NCBI RefSeq assembly: GCF_013426895.1
Contig: NZ_AP023174.1
Span: forward strand, 2,356,001-2,420,000
DNA from: Paraburkholderia largidicola
Lineage (GTDB): Bacteria > Pseudomonadota > Gammaproteobacteria > Burkholderiales > Burkholderiaceae
Reading direction: 5' to 3'
DNA: 64,000 nt
Below, piece after piece: positions 55,274 to 64,000 of the stretch (positions are counted from its first letter, which is position 1; every line of letters starts with the position of its first letter). The notes beneath the pieces are model-generated. The model worked only from the letters and a program-made list of their open reading frames with translations, was not told the origin of the DNA and ran no database searches. Both the position numbers and the translations under genes were made by a program.

Positions 55274-56527
55274 TCAGCGCAAGTCGCGGTGAATGTCGTG
55301 CGTAACAAAGGCTGCGTCATTGTCGGGCATATCGAGCCAGCCCGGTTGCGCAAGCGAATTACGGATGTCTTCGAGGCCGCTTTCCCAATGCTGAAGCATC
55401 GTCGACAAGCCGAACTGATAGTCCTTGTAGTGCCCTTCGTATTCCTTGTTGCGGTAGATCAGGTGAACGATGTTGTAGCGCTTCGAGCACGATAGTTCTT
55501 CGGCAAGCTTGCACCATGGATCACTGCGATGCTCGGGCGACACGCGATCGAGCACTTCGCGCAGCACATGCCGGAAGCGCTGCGTGCGCTGCATCATGTC
55601 CGTCACGAGGCGCGTGCGGCTCGAATACTGAATGTCCTTCATGCGGCCTTGCACATCGGTGATGTTGTCCGGCACGGGACCCAGCGCGCTCCACAAGTCG
55701 ACCTGAAACGCGAGCGTATCGCGGCGCGGACTGGCTTGCGCGACCTCGTACAGCGGCGTATTCGACATCAGTCCGCCGTCCCAGTAAAACTCTCCGTCGA
55801 TCTCGACGGCTCCGAAGCCCGGTGGCAACGCGCCCGACGCCATGAAATGCTCGGGTTTCAGCGTCTTATGCATATTGTCGAAATAGGCGAAGTTGCCCGT
55901 ATGCACATTCACAGCGCCAACCGAAACGTGCATTTCCTTCGAGTTGATCCGGTCGAAATCGCATAGCCGCTCGAGCGTCGCCTTGAGCGGCGTCGTGTCG
56001 TAATAGCTTGCGAGTTGCGGCGGAACGGAAACGGCGGGCAGTGGCGGAGGGAACCGCGGCGTGAAAAAGCCCTTCTGCCCGTCGACGAGCGCGCCGACTG
56101 CCTGCATCGCGGTGAACGCCTTACGCACCGTATCGTTCGAGTTGAAGAACGCCTGTTCGACGGAAGGCGGCATGGGCGGACCATAGGCCGGCTGGCAAAT
56201 GGTCTCCCAGAACTCGCGCAGTTTCTCGACGCGATGCTCGGGTGCATTGCCCGCAATGATTGCCGTGTTCAGCGCGCCAATCGAAATACCCGCCAGCCAG
56301 TTGGGCCGGATGCCTGCCTCGTCGAGCCCCTGATACACGCCCGCCTGATACGCGCCGAGCGCGCCGCCGCCTTGCAGCATCAGCGCGACGGTCTCGTACT
56401 GAGGCAGCGCCGCGTGATGACTGGCGCGAACGCCGGACGCCGCGCCCGCCTCCCCGCTTTCTCCCGCGCCGGCACCGCCGGCGCGCGCCCGCTTCACACC
56501 TGGTCGTGAATCGCGTTGCGCCATCAT
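55274..56527 (-). CDS. Patatin-like phospholipase with DUF3734
   Basis: 417 residues. Oxyanion loop GGGALGAYQAGV (near residue 52), nucleophile GISIGA (near 80) and catalytic DGG (near 235). The C-terminal DUF3734 region follows. The first 40 residues are Arg/Gly/Ala-rich. GAGGAGG before ATGATG. In an operon with 3-hydroxybutyrate dehydrogenase (23-bp gap); this pair in Burkholderia points to lipid or polyhydroxybutyrate turnover. Confidence 0.92.
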   Translation of the reverse strand: MMAQRDSRPGVKRARAGGAGAGESGEAGAASGVRASHHAALPQYETVALMLQGGGALGAYQAGVYQGLDEAGIRPNWLAGISIGALNTAIIAGNAPEHRVEKLREFWETICQPAYGPPMPPSVEQAFFNSNDTVRKAFTAMQAVGALVDGQKGFFTPRFPPPLPAVSVPPQLASYYDTTPLKATLERLCDFDRINSKEMHVSVGAVNVHTGNFAYFDNMHKTLKPEHFMASGALPPGFGAVEIDGEFYWDGGLMSNTPLYEVAQASPRRDTLAFQVDLWSALGPVPDNITDVQGRMKDIQYSSRTRLVTDMMQRTQRFRHVLREVLDRVSPEHRSDPWCKLAEELSCSKRYNIVHLIYRNKEYEGHYKDYQFGLSTMLQHWESGLEDIRNSLAQPGWLDMPDNDAAFVTHDIHRDLR

Positions 56528-56550
56528 CACCCTCCTCGCTTGGTGAGACG

Positions 56551-57348
56551 TTATTGCATGTACCAGCCGTGGCTTACGATGAACGATTGACCCGTGAGCG
56601 CGGCCGTCGGGAACGACGACAGGAACAGCACCGTCTGCGCGACGTCTTCGACCGTGGTGAAGATGCCGTCCACCGTGCCGCCCAGCATCACGCGCTTGAC
56701 CACTTCTTCCTCGCTGATGCCCAGTTCCTTGGACTGCTCGGGAATCTGCTTGTCGACGAGCGGCGTGCGCACGAAACCCGGACATACGACATGCGAGCGC
56801 ACGTTATGTTTCGCGCCTTCCTTCGCGAGCACGCGCGACAGGCCGAGCAGCGCATGCTTGGCCGTCACGTAGGCCGACTTCAGCGGCGACGCTTCGTGCG
56901 AATGCACCGAGCCCATGTAAATCACGATGCCGCCGCGATCGTCCTTGTACATGTGCTTGAGCGCGGCTTTGGTGGTCAGGAAGGCGCCGTCGACGTGGAT
57001 GGCCTGCATCTTCTTCCAGTCCGAGAACGAGTAGTTCTCGATCGGATTAACGATCTGAATGCCGGCGTTTGAAATCAGGATATCTACCGAGCCGAGCTCG
57101 GCTGCGACCTTGTCGATGCCCTGATTGACGGCGTCTTCATTCGTGACGTCCATCGCGACGCCGAGCGCCTTGCCGCCCGCCTTGTTGATTTCTTCGGCGA
57201 CGGCGTTCGCGCCGTCCTGGTTCAGGTCCGCAATCGCGACGGCCGCGCCCGCCGCCGACAGCGTCAACGCGATCTGCTTGCCGATGCCGCTCGCCGCGCC
57301 CGTGACGACGGCGACCTTGCCTTTCAGACTATCGTTAGATGACGACAT
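56551..57348 (-). CDS. bdhA: 3-hydroxybutyrate dehydrogenase (SDR)
   Basis: 265 residues. NAD site [12 protein letters not shown]; catalytic [19 protein letters not shown] with Ser, Tyr and Lys; the C-terminal [16 protein letters not shown] is characteristic of D-3-hydroxybutyrate dehydrogenases. GGAGG precedes ATG. Oxidises 3-hydroxybutyrate to acetoacetate during PHB use. Confidence 0.93.
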   Translation of the reverse strand: MSSSNDSLKGKVAVVTGAASGIGKQIALTLSAAGAAVAIADLNQDGANAVAEEINKAGGKALGVAMDVTNEDAVNQGIDKVAAELGSVDILISNAGIQIVNPIENYSFSDWKKMQAIHVDGAFLTTKAALKHMYKDDRGGIVIYMGSVHSHEASPLKSAYVTAKHALLGLSRVLAKEGAKHNVRSHVVCPGFVRTPLVDKQIPEQSKELGISEEEVVKRVMLGGTVDGIFTTVEDVAQTVLFLSSFPTAALTGQSFIVSHGWYMQ

Positions 57349-57563
57349 CCAGAACCTCCATGCAGTTGATTGAGCAATGACAACATGGCGCGCAGGCACC
57401 GTAAAGCTGGCTGAATGGCATATGCCGTTCGGTCGATTGCTGCGCTGCGGCCGACTCCGCTATTGTGCATGAAGCAACGCGAACTACACACCCAAAGGCA
57501 CGTCTTCCCGATTCGGATTAATGTGTGGGGTTCCGGCTACGACACTCACAAAAGGAGATCTGC

Positions 57564-58535
57564 ATGAACTACCGACGTCTCGGCCGTTCCGGCCTGCAAG
57601 TCAGCGAGCTGTCCATCGGCTCATGGGTGACTTACGGCAATCAGGTGGACCGGCGCGCCGCGCGCGAATCGCTGGCGGCCGCGCGCGACGCGGGCGTGAA
57701 TTTCTTCGACAACGCCGAGGTCTACGCGGGCGGCAAGTCCGAGCAGATCATGGGCGAAGCGCTGAAAGAACTGAACTGGCCGCGCGTGAGCTACATCGTC
57801 TCGACCAAGTTCTTCTGGGGGCTCAACGAAGCGCCCAACCAGTATCACACGCTCAACCGCAAATACCTGCTGAATGCGATCGATCACTCGCTCAAGCGTC
57901 TGCAACTCGATTATGTCGATCTCGTGTTCTGTCATCGTCCTGACCCAAACACGCCCGTCGAAGAAACCGTGTGGGCGATGAGCGACATGATCACGCGCGG
58001 CAAGGCACTTTACTGGGGCACGTCCGAATGGAGCGCCGATGAAATTCGCGCGGCATACGAGATCGCCGAGCGGCATCATCTGCACAAGCCCGTGATGGAG
58101 CAGCCGCAATACAACCTGTTCCATCGCAAGCGCGTCGAGCAGGAGTATCGCCGGCTTTATGAAGACATCGGTCTCGGCCTCACTACGTGGAGCCCGCTTG
58201 CTTCCGGTCTGCTTACGGGCAAGTATCGCAACGGCGTGCCGGCTGGCAGCCGCGCGGAGCTGCAAGGCTACGACTGGCTGCGCAAGGAGCTGACGGACTC
58301 CGGCAAGAACAGCGTGGTCGGCAAGCTCGGAGAAGTCGCGGACGAACTCGGCTGCACCATCGGGCAACTGGCGCTCGCGTGGATCCTGACGAATCCGAAC
58401 GTCAGCACGATCATTACCGGTGCGTCGCGTGTCGAGCAGATCGCGGAAAACATGAAGGCGCAGGACGTGGCCGTGCAGATCACGCCAGAACTCAAGGAGA
58501 AGATCGAAGCGATCGTCGGCGACGCTTATCAGTGA
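57564..58535 (+). CDS. Kv-beta-like aldo/keto reductase
   Basis: 323 residues, TIM barrel. Asp/Tyr/Lys/His tetrad in [14 protein letters not shown] (Asp, Tyr), VSTKFFW (Lys) and DLVFCHRPD (His). [20 protein letters not shown]-terminus and [14 protein letters not shown] are of the potassium-channel beta-subunit class (YghZ-like). NADPH-dependent aldehyde reductase. AAAGGAGA before ATG. Confidence 0.92.
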   Translation: MNYRRLGRSGLQVSELSIGSWVTYGNQVDRRAARESLAAARDAGVNFFDNAEVYAGGKSEQIMGEALKELNWPRVSYIVSTKFFWGLNEAPNQYHTLNRKYLLNAIDHSLKRLQLDYVDLVFCHRPDPNTPVEETVWAMSDMITRGKALYWGTSEWSADEIRAAYEIAERHHLHKPVMEQPQYNLFHRKRVEQEYRRLYEDIGLGLTTWSPLASGLLTGKYRNGVPAGSRAELQGYDWLRKELTDSGKNSVVGKLGEVADELGCTIGQLALAWILTNPNVSTIITGASRVEQIAENMKAQDVAVQITPELKEKIEAIVGDAYQ

Positions 58536-58794
58536 TCGTTGGGCGCGCTGCGCGGACCGCGCGAATGATGCATGCGGCCCGCCGCGGCGAATGGGCAGCG
58601 CAGCGGCAGCGCGAGGACAGCGAGGGGCGAAACGGCCCGCTCGCGTACCTCGCGTACAATACGCAGCCCCGACGTTTGACCCCTGCGGCCGCGCGGCCGG
58701 AAGCCGAGACAATGCGCTTTGCGCAGCCTTTTCATCGGCGTTCGCCCCGCACGGCAACCGCGTAATTCGCTTCTTCACTAGCGCCTTCATCACC

Positions 58795-59640
58795 ATGCTC
58801 AGTTACCGCCACGCTTTCCACGCAGGCAATCACGCCGACGTCCTGAAACACGCTGTCGTCGTGCAGTTGCTGCGCTACCTTGGACAAAAGGACAAGGCGT
58901 ACTGGTACATCGACACGCACGCGGGCGCAGGCGTCTATTCGCTGAAGGAAGGCTACGCGACCAAGACCGGCGAGTTCGAAACGGGCATTGCGAAACTGTG
59001 GGGCCGCAAGGATTTGCCGCCCATGCTCGCGGAATATGTCGATGAGGTCTCCGCGCTGAACGCCGACGGCGAATTGCGCTACTACCCGGGCTCGCCCTAT
59101 CTCGCGTGGCGTCTGATGCGCGAGCAGGACCGCATGCGTCTGTTCGAATTGCACAGCACCGAGATCGACGTGCTGCGTCACAACTTCCGCGACGCGGGCC
59201 GTCGCGCGATGCTCTTCTCGGGCGACGGGTTCGACGGCATCAAACCGCTCTTGCCGCCGGCGCCGCGTCGCGCGCTCGTGCTCGTCGATCCGTCCTATGA
59301 AGACAAGCGCGACTACGGGCGCACGCTGAATTGCCTCGAAGAAAGTCTGAAGCGGTTTGCGACGGGAACGTATGCCGTCTGGTATCCGCAGGTCGCGCGA
59401 CCGGAATCGCAGCGCTTTCCCGAGCAGTTGAAGCGGCTGCAGGACAGGAACTGGTTGCATGTTTCACTGACCGTCAGCAGTCCGCCCACCGACGGCTTTG
59501 GGCTCTTTGGCAGCGGCATGTTCATCCTGAATCCGCCCTACACGCTGGCGAAGATGCTGAAGGAAACCATGCCGTGGCTCGTCGAGGTGCTTGGCGAGGA
59601 CAAGGCCGCGCAATTCAAGCTGGAACATCGCGGCGATTGA
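58795..59640 (+). CDS. rlmJ: RlmJ, 23S rRNA (A2030-N6)-methyltransferase
   Basis: 281 residues. LSYRHAFHAGNHADVLKHAV is the unmistakable RlmJ N-terminus; the SAM-binding YIDTHAGAGVY (residues 41-51) and the catalytic LVDPSYEDK (near 163) follow. Methylates A2030 in 23S rRNA. Stand-alone gene. Confidence 0.96.
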   Translation: MLSYRHAFHAGNHADVLKHAVVVQLLRYLGQKDKAYWYIDTHAGAGVYSLKEGYATKTGEFETGIAKLWGRKDLPPMLAEYVDEVSALNADGELRYYPGSPYLAWRLMREQDRMRLFELHSTEIDVLRHNFRDAGRRAMLFSGDGFDGIKPLLPPAPRRALVLVDPSYEDKRDYGRTLNCLEESLKRFATGTYAVWYPQVARPESQRFPEQLKRLQDRNWLHVSLTVSSPPTDGFGLFGSGMFILNPPYTLAKMLKETMPWLVEVLGEDKAAQFKLEHRGD

Positions 59641-59673
59641 GCGGCCCGCGCGCAACGCGACAAGCCGCGCGAC

Positions 59674-60708
59674 TTACTTGACCTGTTCGGCTGCCTTACG
59701 CGCGAAGTCGTTCGTATAGGTCGCCTTCAGATCGACCTTCGACGCATCGAGTCGCGTATCGAACGAAGCGAGCGCGCGCAATGCCGTCTGCGGTCCGTCG
59801 GCGGGCATTAGACCGTCGGGCGAGTAGGCTTCGCGGACGTTGTGGAAGGCATCGATGTACAGCGCCTTGTCGTTGAGCAGATAGGCTGCGGGCACCATCT
59901 TCACGATATCGTCATCGCTTGCCGTCTGAAGCCAGCGATCCGCGCGCACGATTGCATTCGCCAAAGCCTGTGTCGTCTTCGGATTCTTCTGTATGAAGCT
60001 GTCCGATGCGTAGAGCGTCGCCGCCGGCATCGTCCCGCCGAACACTTCCTGCGTGCCCTTCACGGTACGCGTGTCGACCAGCACCTTGATATCGCCCGAG
60101 CGTTGCAGCTTCGTCATCATCGGGTCGACATTCGACAGCGCGTCGACCTGCCCGTTGCTCACCGCCGAAATCACGGTCGCACCGCTGCCCACGCCGATCA
60201 CCGAGATATCGCTGCGTTGTACGCCGGCCTTGCGCAGGGCAACGGTCAGCACGAGATCGGTCGATGAACCCGGCGCGCTCACACCCACTTTCGCGCCTTT
60301 GAAATCAGCCAGCGACTTCATCGTGTCGGCTTTGCTTTTCGTCACCGCCACGGCGATCTGGGGTGCGCGGCCCATCAGCACGAACTCGCGGTAGTGCTGG
60401 CCTTTCGCCGCCATGAAGATCGTGTGCTCGTACGCGCCGGCGCCGACATCCGCGCTGCCGCCCACCACCGCTTCGAGCGCCTTCGATCCGCCCGCGAAAT
60501 CCTCGAGCGTCACATCGAGCCCCTCGTCCTTGAAGAAGCCCAGTCGAGAGGCTGTCAGCACGGGGAGATAGTAGAGACCCGGCAAGCCGCCGACGGCCAA
60601 TGTGAGCGCCGGCTTTTCAGGCGTTTCCTTCGCGATGGCGGAGTGGTTCACAAGTGCCAGCAGCGCCGCGCAGACACTTGCGGCACGGCGAAAACAGAGG
60701 TCGCGCAT
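59674..60708 (-). CDS. Orphan ABC substrate-binding protein (SsuA/TauA/NrtA type)
   Basis: 344 residues with a signal peptide (ASVCAALLALVNHSAIA). The mature domain starts with TLAVGGLPGLYYLPVLTASRLGFF, has GLDVTLEDFAGGSKALEAVVGGSADVG, and KVGVSAPGSSTD. This group binds sulfonates, taurine, nitrate or thiamine precursors. AGGAG before ATG. No permease or ATPase gene adjoins it, so its partners are elsewhere. Confidence 0.87.
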   Translation of the reverse strand: MRDLCFRRAASVCAALLALVNHSAIAKETPEKPALTLAVGGLPGLYYLPVLTASRLGFFKDEGLDVTLEDFAGGSKALEAVVGGSADVGAGAYEHTIFMAAKGQHYREFVLMGRAPQIAVAVTKSKADTMKSLADFKGAKVGVSAPGSSTDLVLTVALRKAGVQRSDISVIGVGSGATVISAVSNGQVDALSNVDPMMTKLQRSGDIKVLVDTRTVKGTQEVFGGTMPAATLYASDSFIQKNPKTTQALANAIVRADRWLQTASDDDIVKMVPAAYLLNDKALYIDAFHNVREAYSPDGLMPADGPQTALRALASFDTRLDASKVDLKATYTNDFARKAAEQVK

Positions 60709-60868
60709 TCGTTGTCTCCTGTTCTGTTCGAATTGTTCGTCTCGCTGCGTGGGACGCGTCGAATGCACGCCCGCGAGCGATGATCGCGCAGCGATTGTCG
60801 TCTGAGGATGGGGTGCGCGCCATGCGCCGAAACCCGAATAATCGAACGAGTTGCGGCGCCGGGCTGAA

Positions 60869-61219
60869 CTACTGCGAATGCGGCATGGATCGCGGACGCG
60901 GCTGAGGCGTCGACGGATAGGGATACGGAGCCTGCGTGGCGCCCGGCACCTGAATATACGGTGCAACGATAAATGGCGGCGCCCCGTTGGGCGCGAGTTC
61001 CTCGGGCGCGGCAATCGGCTGCGCCTCGACGATGCGGCTGTGGGACAGCGGCCCCGTCGTCAGGATAGTGCCGCTCTGGCCGTCGCTGATGCCGGCTTGC
61101 GTATCGAGAACCAGCGGCGGCCGGCTCGTCGATGATGCGGCAAATGCCATCGATGCCGCCCCGAGCAGCACGACAGCCGCTGCGGATCGCAGCAGATACA
61201 TCGAGTGGTCTGAAAACAT
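60869..61219 (-). CDS. Secreted Pro/Ser-rich hypothetical protein
   Basis: 116 residues. Signal peptide LLRSAAAVVLLGAASMAFA, then a low-complexity Ser/Pro/Gln region (APYPYPSTPQPRPR). No domain recognised. An alternative start is at 61201. Proline-rich end suggests envelope association. Confidence 0.65.
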   Translation of the reverse strand: MFSDHSMYLLRSAAAVVLLGAASMAFAASSTSRPPLVLDTQAGISDGQSGTILTTGPLSHSRIVEAQPIAAPEELAPNGAPPFIVAPYIQVPGATQAPYPYPSTPQPRPRSMPHSQ

Positions 61220-61344
61220 GGGCGCCCCGGATGATTGTAGAAAATGCCGGTTATCGCGAAAACATCATACCTTACCGCGGCACAGGCTTTTGAGCTAGTC
61301 GCTGCCGATCAGCGTAGCGCAATCCACTGGCTCCAGATGTGACA

Positions 61345-61365
61345 AAGCCCCGCATGACGGGGCTT
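61345..61365 (-). terminator. Terminator of the DUF3563 gene
   Basis: AAGCCCCG-N5-CGGGGCTT, 8-bp stem, then TTG on the minus strand; weak T-run. Confidence 0.55.
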
Positions 61366-61421
61366 GATCTTCTACCAGGGCTCGCGGCGCATCACTGCCC
61401 GCGCGAGCCGGGGCGAACGAC

Positions 61422-61568
61422 TTACAGCGAGTAGCCGCTGGTTTCGAGAGCGCGGATACGCTGCTCGAGCTGGACGATATCCGACGATGCTGCGAGGTAA
61501 GCCTCACGACGGCTACGTTCAGCAGTTTCAAACCAGTTGCTCAGCTTTTCGATTACAAATGCAAACAT
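61422..61568 (-). CDS. DUF3563 small protein
   Basis: 48 residues beginning MFAFVIEKLSNWFETAERSR and ending ALETSGYSL, matching the DUF3563 family of short Burkholderia proteins. A TTGGAG site precedes the ATG. Amphipathic N-terminal helix, then a charged helix; function unknown. Confidence 0.88.
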   Translation of the reverse strand: MFAFVIEKLSNWFETAERSRREAYLAASSDIVQLEQRIRALETSGYSL

Positions 61569-61850
61569 GATGAACTCCAAGGATCAGTTAAGAATCCCCG
61601 GTGAATTGGGCATCAGGGATTTCCCGTAGAAGGGTTAACCCGGATTATAGACTTCTGGTGCAACCTTGCCAGTGAATTGCACGAATGACGTGCATTCCGT
61701 TTTGGAATGGTGCATGTTAATTTCACAGTCAAACCGTTGATTTCGAGCCTATTTTTCGAGATTCATCGAAAAATCGCTCAATCGATGCACCGTTTTAGCA
61801 CCATTATGGTGCGCACACGGTGATTGCTCACAACGCTGCGTCACTGTTTT

Positions 61851-62276
61851 TCAATGCCCGTGACAATGCGGCGCAGCCGGCGTCGAATCCACGGCGGCAA
61901 GGCTTTCGATAATCGGGCAATCAGGACGGTCGTCGCCATGGCAATGGTCGGCAAGATGCGCGAGCGTGTCGCGCATCTCGGTCAATTCGGCAATCCGGCG
62001 GTTCAGTTCGGCGACATGCTCCAGCGCAATCGATTTCACCTCCGCGCTAGCACGCGACCGGTCGTTCCACAGCGCAAGCAGCTTGCGGATATCCTCGACA
62101 AGAAATCCCAAGCGCCGCGCCTGCCGGATAAAGCGCAGCGAATGGACTTCCTGCGTTCCGTAAACCCGGTATCCAGCCTGCGTGCGCTCTTTCGCCGCGA
62201 GCAATCCGACGCTCTCGTAATAGCGGATCATTTTCGCCGTCACGCCCGACGCACGGGCCGCTTCACCAATATTCAT
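61851..62276 (-). CDS. cueR: CueR-type copper-sensing MerR regulator
   Basis: 141 residues. MerR HTH ([20 protein letters not shown], residues 2-21), dimer coiled coil (70-110), and the metal loop [10 protein letters not shown] with Cys112 and Cys120, the same spacing as E. coli CueR. The extra C-terminal His/Cys tail (APHCHGH) may bind more metal. Activates the divergent copZ gene. Confidence 0.94.
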   Translation of the reverse strand: MNIGEAARASGVTAKMIRYYESVGLLAAKERTQAGYRVYGTQEVHSLRFIRQARRLGFLVEDIRKLLALWNDRSRASAEVKSIALEHVAELNRRIAELTEMRDTLAHLADHCHGDDRPDCPIIESLAAVDSTPAAPHCHGH

Positions 62277-62318
62277 CGCTCGTTCCCCACTCTGCTTTCA
62301 CGATATGTTGCATGATTC

Positions 62319-62345
62319 TTGACCTTCCCACAGTGGGAAGGTCAA
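62319..62345. promoter_or_regulatory. CueR operator: perfect 27-bp palindrome with overlapping -35 boxes
   Basis: TTGACCTTCCCAC-A-GTGGGAAGGTCAA. The CCTTCC-N7-GGAAGG core is the CueR signature. Each end supplies a TTGACC -35 box; AATCAT (plus) and AAGAAT (minus) follow at 19 bp as overlong-spaced -10 boxes. Confidence 0.88.
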
Positions 62346-62410
62346 TCATGTAGTTGCCGGTCGACAGGCATAATTCAACCATTGCAGGACTTATCAGCTA
62401 GAGGAAAAGC

Positions 62411-62620
62411 ATGAGCATCGAATTCAAGGTAGAAGGCATGAGCTGCCAGCATTGCGTCGCGGCCGTCACGCGCGCCATCCAGGAACAGGACGCAGGCGCG
62501 CAGGTTAAGGTCGACCTGTCGGCTGGCAAGGTCGCCGTCCAGTCGGGCGCATCGGTCGACACGCTGAAGGCCGCGATCGACGAAGCCGGTTACACGGTCG
62601 TCGGCGTTGGCGGCCACTGA
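62411..62620 (+). CDS. copZ: CopZ-like copper chaperone
   Basis: 69 residues, ferredoxin-like HMA fold. The metal motif GMSCQHC is at residues 9-15. GAGGAAA precedes the start. Carries Cu+ to a P-type ATPase; none is adjacent. Controlled by the divergent CueR. Confidence 0.93.
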   Translation: MSIEFKVEGMSCQHCVAAVTRAIQEQDAGAQVKVDLSAGKVAVQSGASVDTLKAAIDEAGYTVVGVGGH

Positions 62621-62635
62621 GCGGGGAACACGCGC

Positions 62636-63553
62636 ATGTTCAAGGTGGCCGTTATCGGCGCATCGGGTTTGCTGGGACGCGCGATCGTCGGTGAATTGAC
62701 GCGGCAACCGGACTGGCAGCTCGTGCAGACGACCTTCAGCCGTCCCGTCGGGCAAAGCGTCACGCTGGACATTCGCGATGCCGACGCCGTCGCGCGGTTC
62801 GTCGATCGCGAGCGGCCGGATGCGATCGTCATCGCGGCAGCCGAGCGGCGTCCCGACGTGTGCGAGCACGATCCCGCGCTCGCGCGTGCGCTGAACGTTG
62901 ATGCCGTGCGCGCGATCGCATCGGCGACGCAGCGGCACGACGCGTGGGTGCTGTCCATTTCCACAGACTACGTGTTCGACGGCACGCAACCGCCCTATCG
63001 CTACGACGCGACGCCGTCGCCGATCAACGCCTACGGCCGCAGCAAACTGGAAGGTGAGCAGGCGCTGGCTGAATCGACGGATCTCGGCTGCGTGCTGCGC
63101 CTGCCGCTGCTGTTCGGGCCGATCGTCGACTGGCGGGAGTCGGCCGTGACGAGTCTCGTGCCCGCGATCGCCGCGTCGGCACGCACGGCTTCGTCCGAAG
63201 CGAAAGCGGCCGTGATGGACGCGTGGGCGATCCGCTATCCGACGTATACGCCCGACGTGGCTGTGGTCGTGCGTCAGTTGCTGGAATGGCACGCGCGCGA
63301 TGAAGCGGTGTGCGGCACGGTGCAGTGGTCCGGCGACGAGCCGATGACGAAATACGATATCGCGCGGCATCTCGCCAGCGCGCTGCAGATCGACGCGCAA
63401 CTCACGCCACAACATACGCCGACGGACGCGACGCCGCGCCCGCACAACTGTCACCTCGATTCGACGCGACTCGAAACGCTCGGCATCGGTCGGCGCACGC
63501 CGTTCGATACGGCGATTCGCGACGTGCTCGCGCAATTTCCGTGGCGCGGTTAG
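62636..63553 (+). CDS. RmlD-like SDR reductase
   Basis: 305 residues. NAD(P) site VIGASGLLGRAIV (residues 6-18), active-site YGRSK near residue 133 and STDYVFDG before it, the RmlD/MAT2B pattern. GGGGAA before ATG. Either dTDP-4-dehydrorhamnose reductase-like or a paralogue; no rmlABC neighbours. Starts 15 bp after copZ, so cotranscribed by position. Confidence 0.88.
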   Translation: MFKVAVIGASGLLGRAIVGELTRQPDWQLVQTTFSRPVGQSVTLDIRDADAVARFVDRERPDAIVIAAAERRPDVCEHDPALARALNVDAVRAIASATQRHDAWVLSISTDYVFDGTQPPYRYDATPSPINAYGRSKLEGEQALAESTDLGCVLRLPLLFGPIVDWRESAVTSLVPAIAASARTASSEAKAAVMDAWAIRYPTYTPDVAVVVRQLLEWHARDEAVCGTVQWSGDEPMTKYDIARHLASALQIDAQLTPQHTPTDATPRPHNCHLDSTRLETLGIGRRTPFDTAIRDVLAQFPWRG

Positions 63554-63577
63554 CGGAGCATCGCGCGCTGTAGAAAG

Positions 63578-64000
63578 TCAGTGGAAGTCGCGGCTCGCCG
63601 ATTGCAAGCCACCCAGCAGATGCGACATATCGACGAGCCGTTGCGCCACCAGGTGCCGCACTTCCCCTTCGCATTGCCACGTGCCGTAGACGGCGAGCAG
63701 CGATGCGCCGAGCGCTTCTTTCCTTTGTCTCTCCAGCAAACTCGGCCAGATGATCACGTTGACGTTGCCCGTTTCGTCCTCGATCGTCACGAACAGCACG
63801 CCCTTGGCCGTTCCCGGCCGTTGCCGCACGGTGACGATGCCGCAGCCGCGCGCGAGCCTGCCATTGCGATAGCTGCGCAAGGCCGACGCGGGCATCAGCC
63901 GCTGTTCCAGCAATGCGGGCCGCAGCAGTTCCAGCGGATGGCGGCCGAGCGTCAGTCCCACCGAGCGGTAATCCGCTACGATGTCCTGCGCCTCCGACGG
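63578..64000 (-). CDS. dnaE2: DnaE2 error-prone DNA polymerase, C-terminal part
   Basis: The last 140 residues of a gene that continues past the right edge. PSEAQDIVADYRSVGLTLGRHPL and the OB-fold region (ARGCGIVTVRQRPGTAKG, VTIEDETGNVNVIIWPSLLERQR) are typical DnaE2/ImuC. Part of the SOS mutasome (ImuA-ImuB-DnaE2), whose other genes would be off-window. Convergent with the RmlD-like gene. Confidence 0.92.
   Translation of the reverse strand, partial: PSEAQDIVADYRSVGLTLGRHPLELLRPALLEQRLMPASALRSYRNGRLARGCGIVTVRQRPGTAKGVLFVTIEDETGNVNVIIWPSLLERQRKEALGASLLAVYGTWQCEGEVRHLVAQRLVDMSHLLGGLQSASRDFH

Overview
The window is high-GC, gene-dense chromosomal DNA from a Burkholderiaceae bacterium, most likely Paraburkholderia or a close relative. 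This rests on the gene families and their order: an FtrABCD-type iron system, HemP, a bfr/bfd/tonB-exbB-exbD iron block, DUF3563, many LysR/DMT pairs and an IR-rich Burkholderia-style intergenic repeat. No rRNA, CRISPR array, prophage or intact insertion sequence is visible. Both ends cut genes: pelD on the left and the dnaE2 3' end on the right.

Layout. 1-7.8 kb: a Pel exopolysaccharide operon read leftwards (pelA, pelB, pelC, start of pelD). 8.4-14.6 kb: small regulator and exporter units (AraC/LysE, DUF523, DUF1328, TetR, LysR/RhtA-like, a SnoaL-like protein). 14.6-15.33 kb: a large fold-back repeat element between two convergent genes. 15.4-18.8 kb: an orphan homodimeric pyruvate-dehydrogenase-type E1 divergent from an Lrp/AsnC regulator. 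18.8-23.1 kb: acyl-CoA synthetase, MgtC-like protein, small lipoprotein, DUF2591 protein, SGNH hydrolase and a lone PAAR protein. 23.4-30.3 kb: a five-gene operon (CitE-like lyase, family III CoA-transferase, amidohydrolase, AtoE-like and 2-hydroxycarboxylate transporters) divergent from a LysR regulator, which looks like an organic-acid catabolic cluster. 30.4-35.1 kb: tRNA-Ser(GGA), a two-subunit sodium:solute symporter and acetyl-CoA synthetase.

35.5-51.1 kb is dominated by iron. It holds a class I Fe-S fumarase, bfr, murI, bfd, tonB-exbB-exbD, hemP with a probable downstream sRNA, and ftrABCD with an overlapping HbpS/GlcG-like gene. Four Fur-box-like sites sit in front of bfr, bfd, hemP and ftrA. 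A LysR/pirin/OsmC block lies between exbD and hemP. 51.5-64 kb carries uvrB, tyrB, a bdhA-patatin operon, an aldo/keto reductase, rlmJ, an orphan ABC binding protein, DUF3563, a cueR/copZ copper pair sharing one perfect palindromic operator, an RmlD-like reductase and the C-terminus of DnaE2.

The most unusual signals are the fold-back element at 14.6-15.33 kb, two chained mini-ORFs in front of tonB, a structured RNA after hemP with two mutually exclusive helices, a Ca2+-type EF-hand loop inside the sodium symporter, four 15-bp copies of the pelB 3' end, and three ACGGCC-type repeats at exact 10-bp spacing in the pirin promoter.
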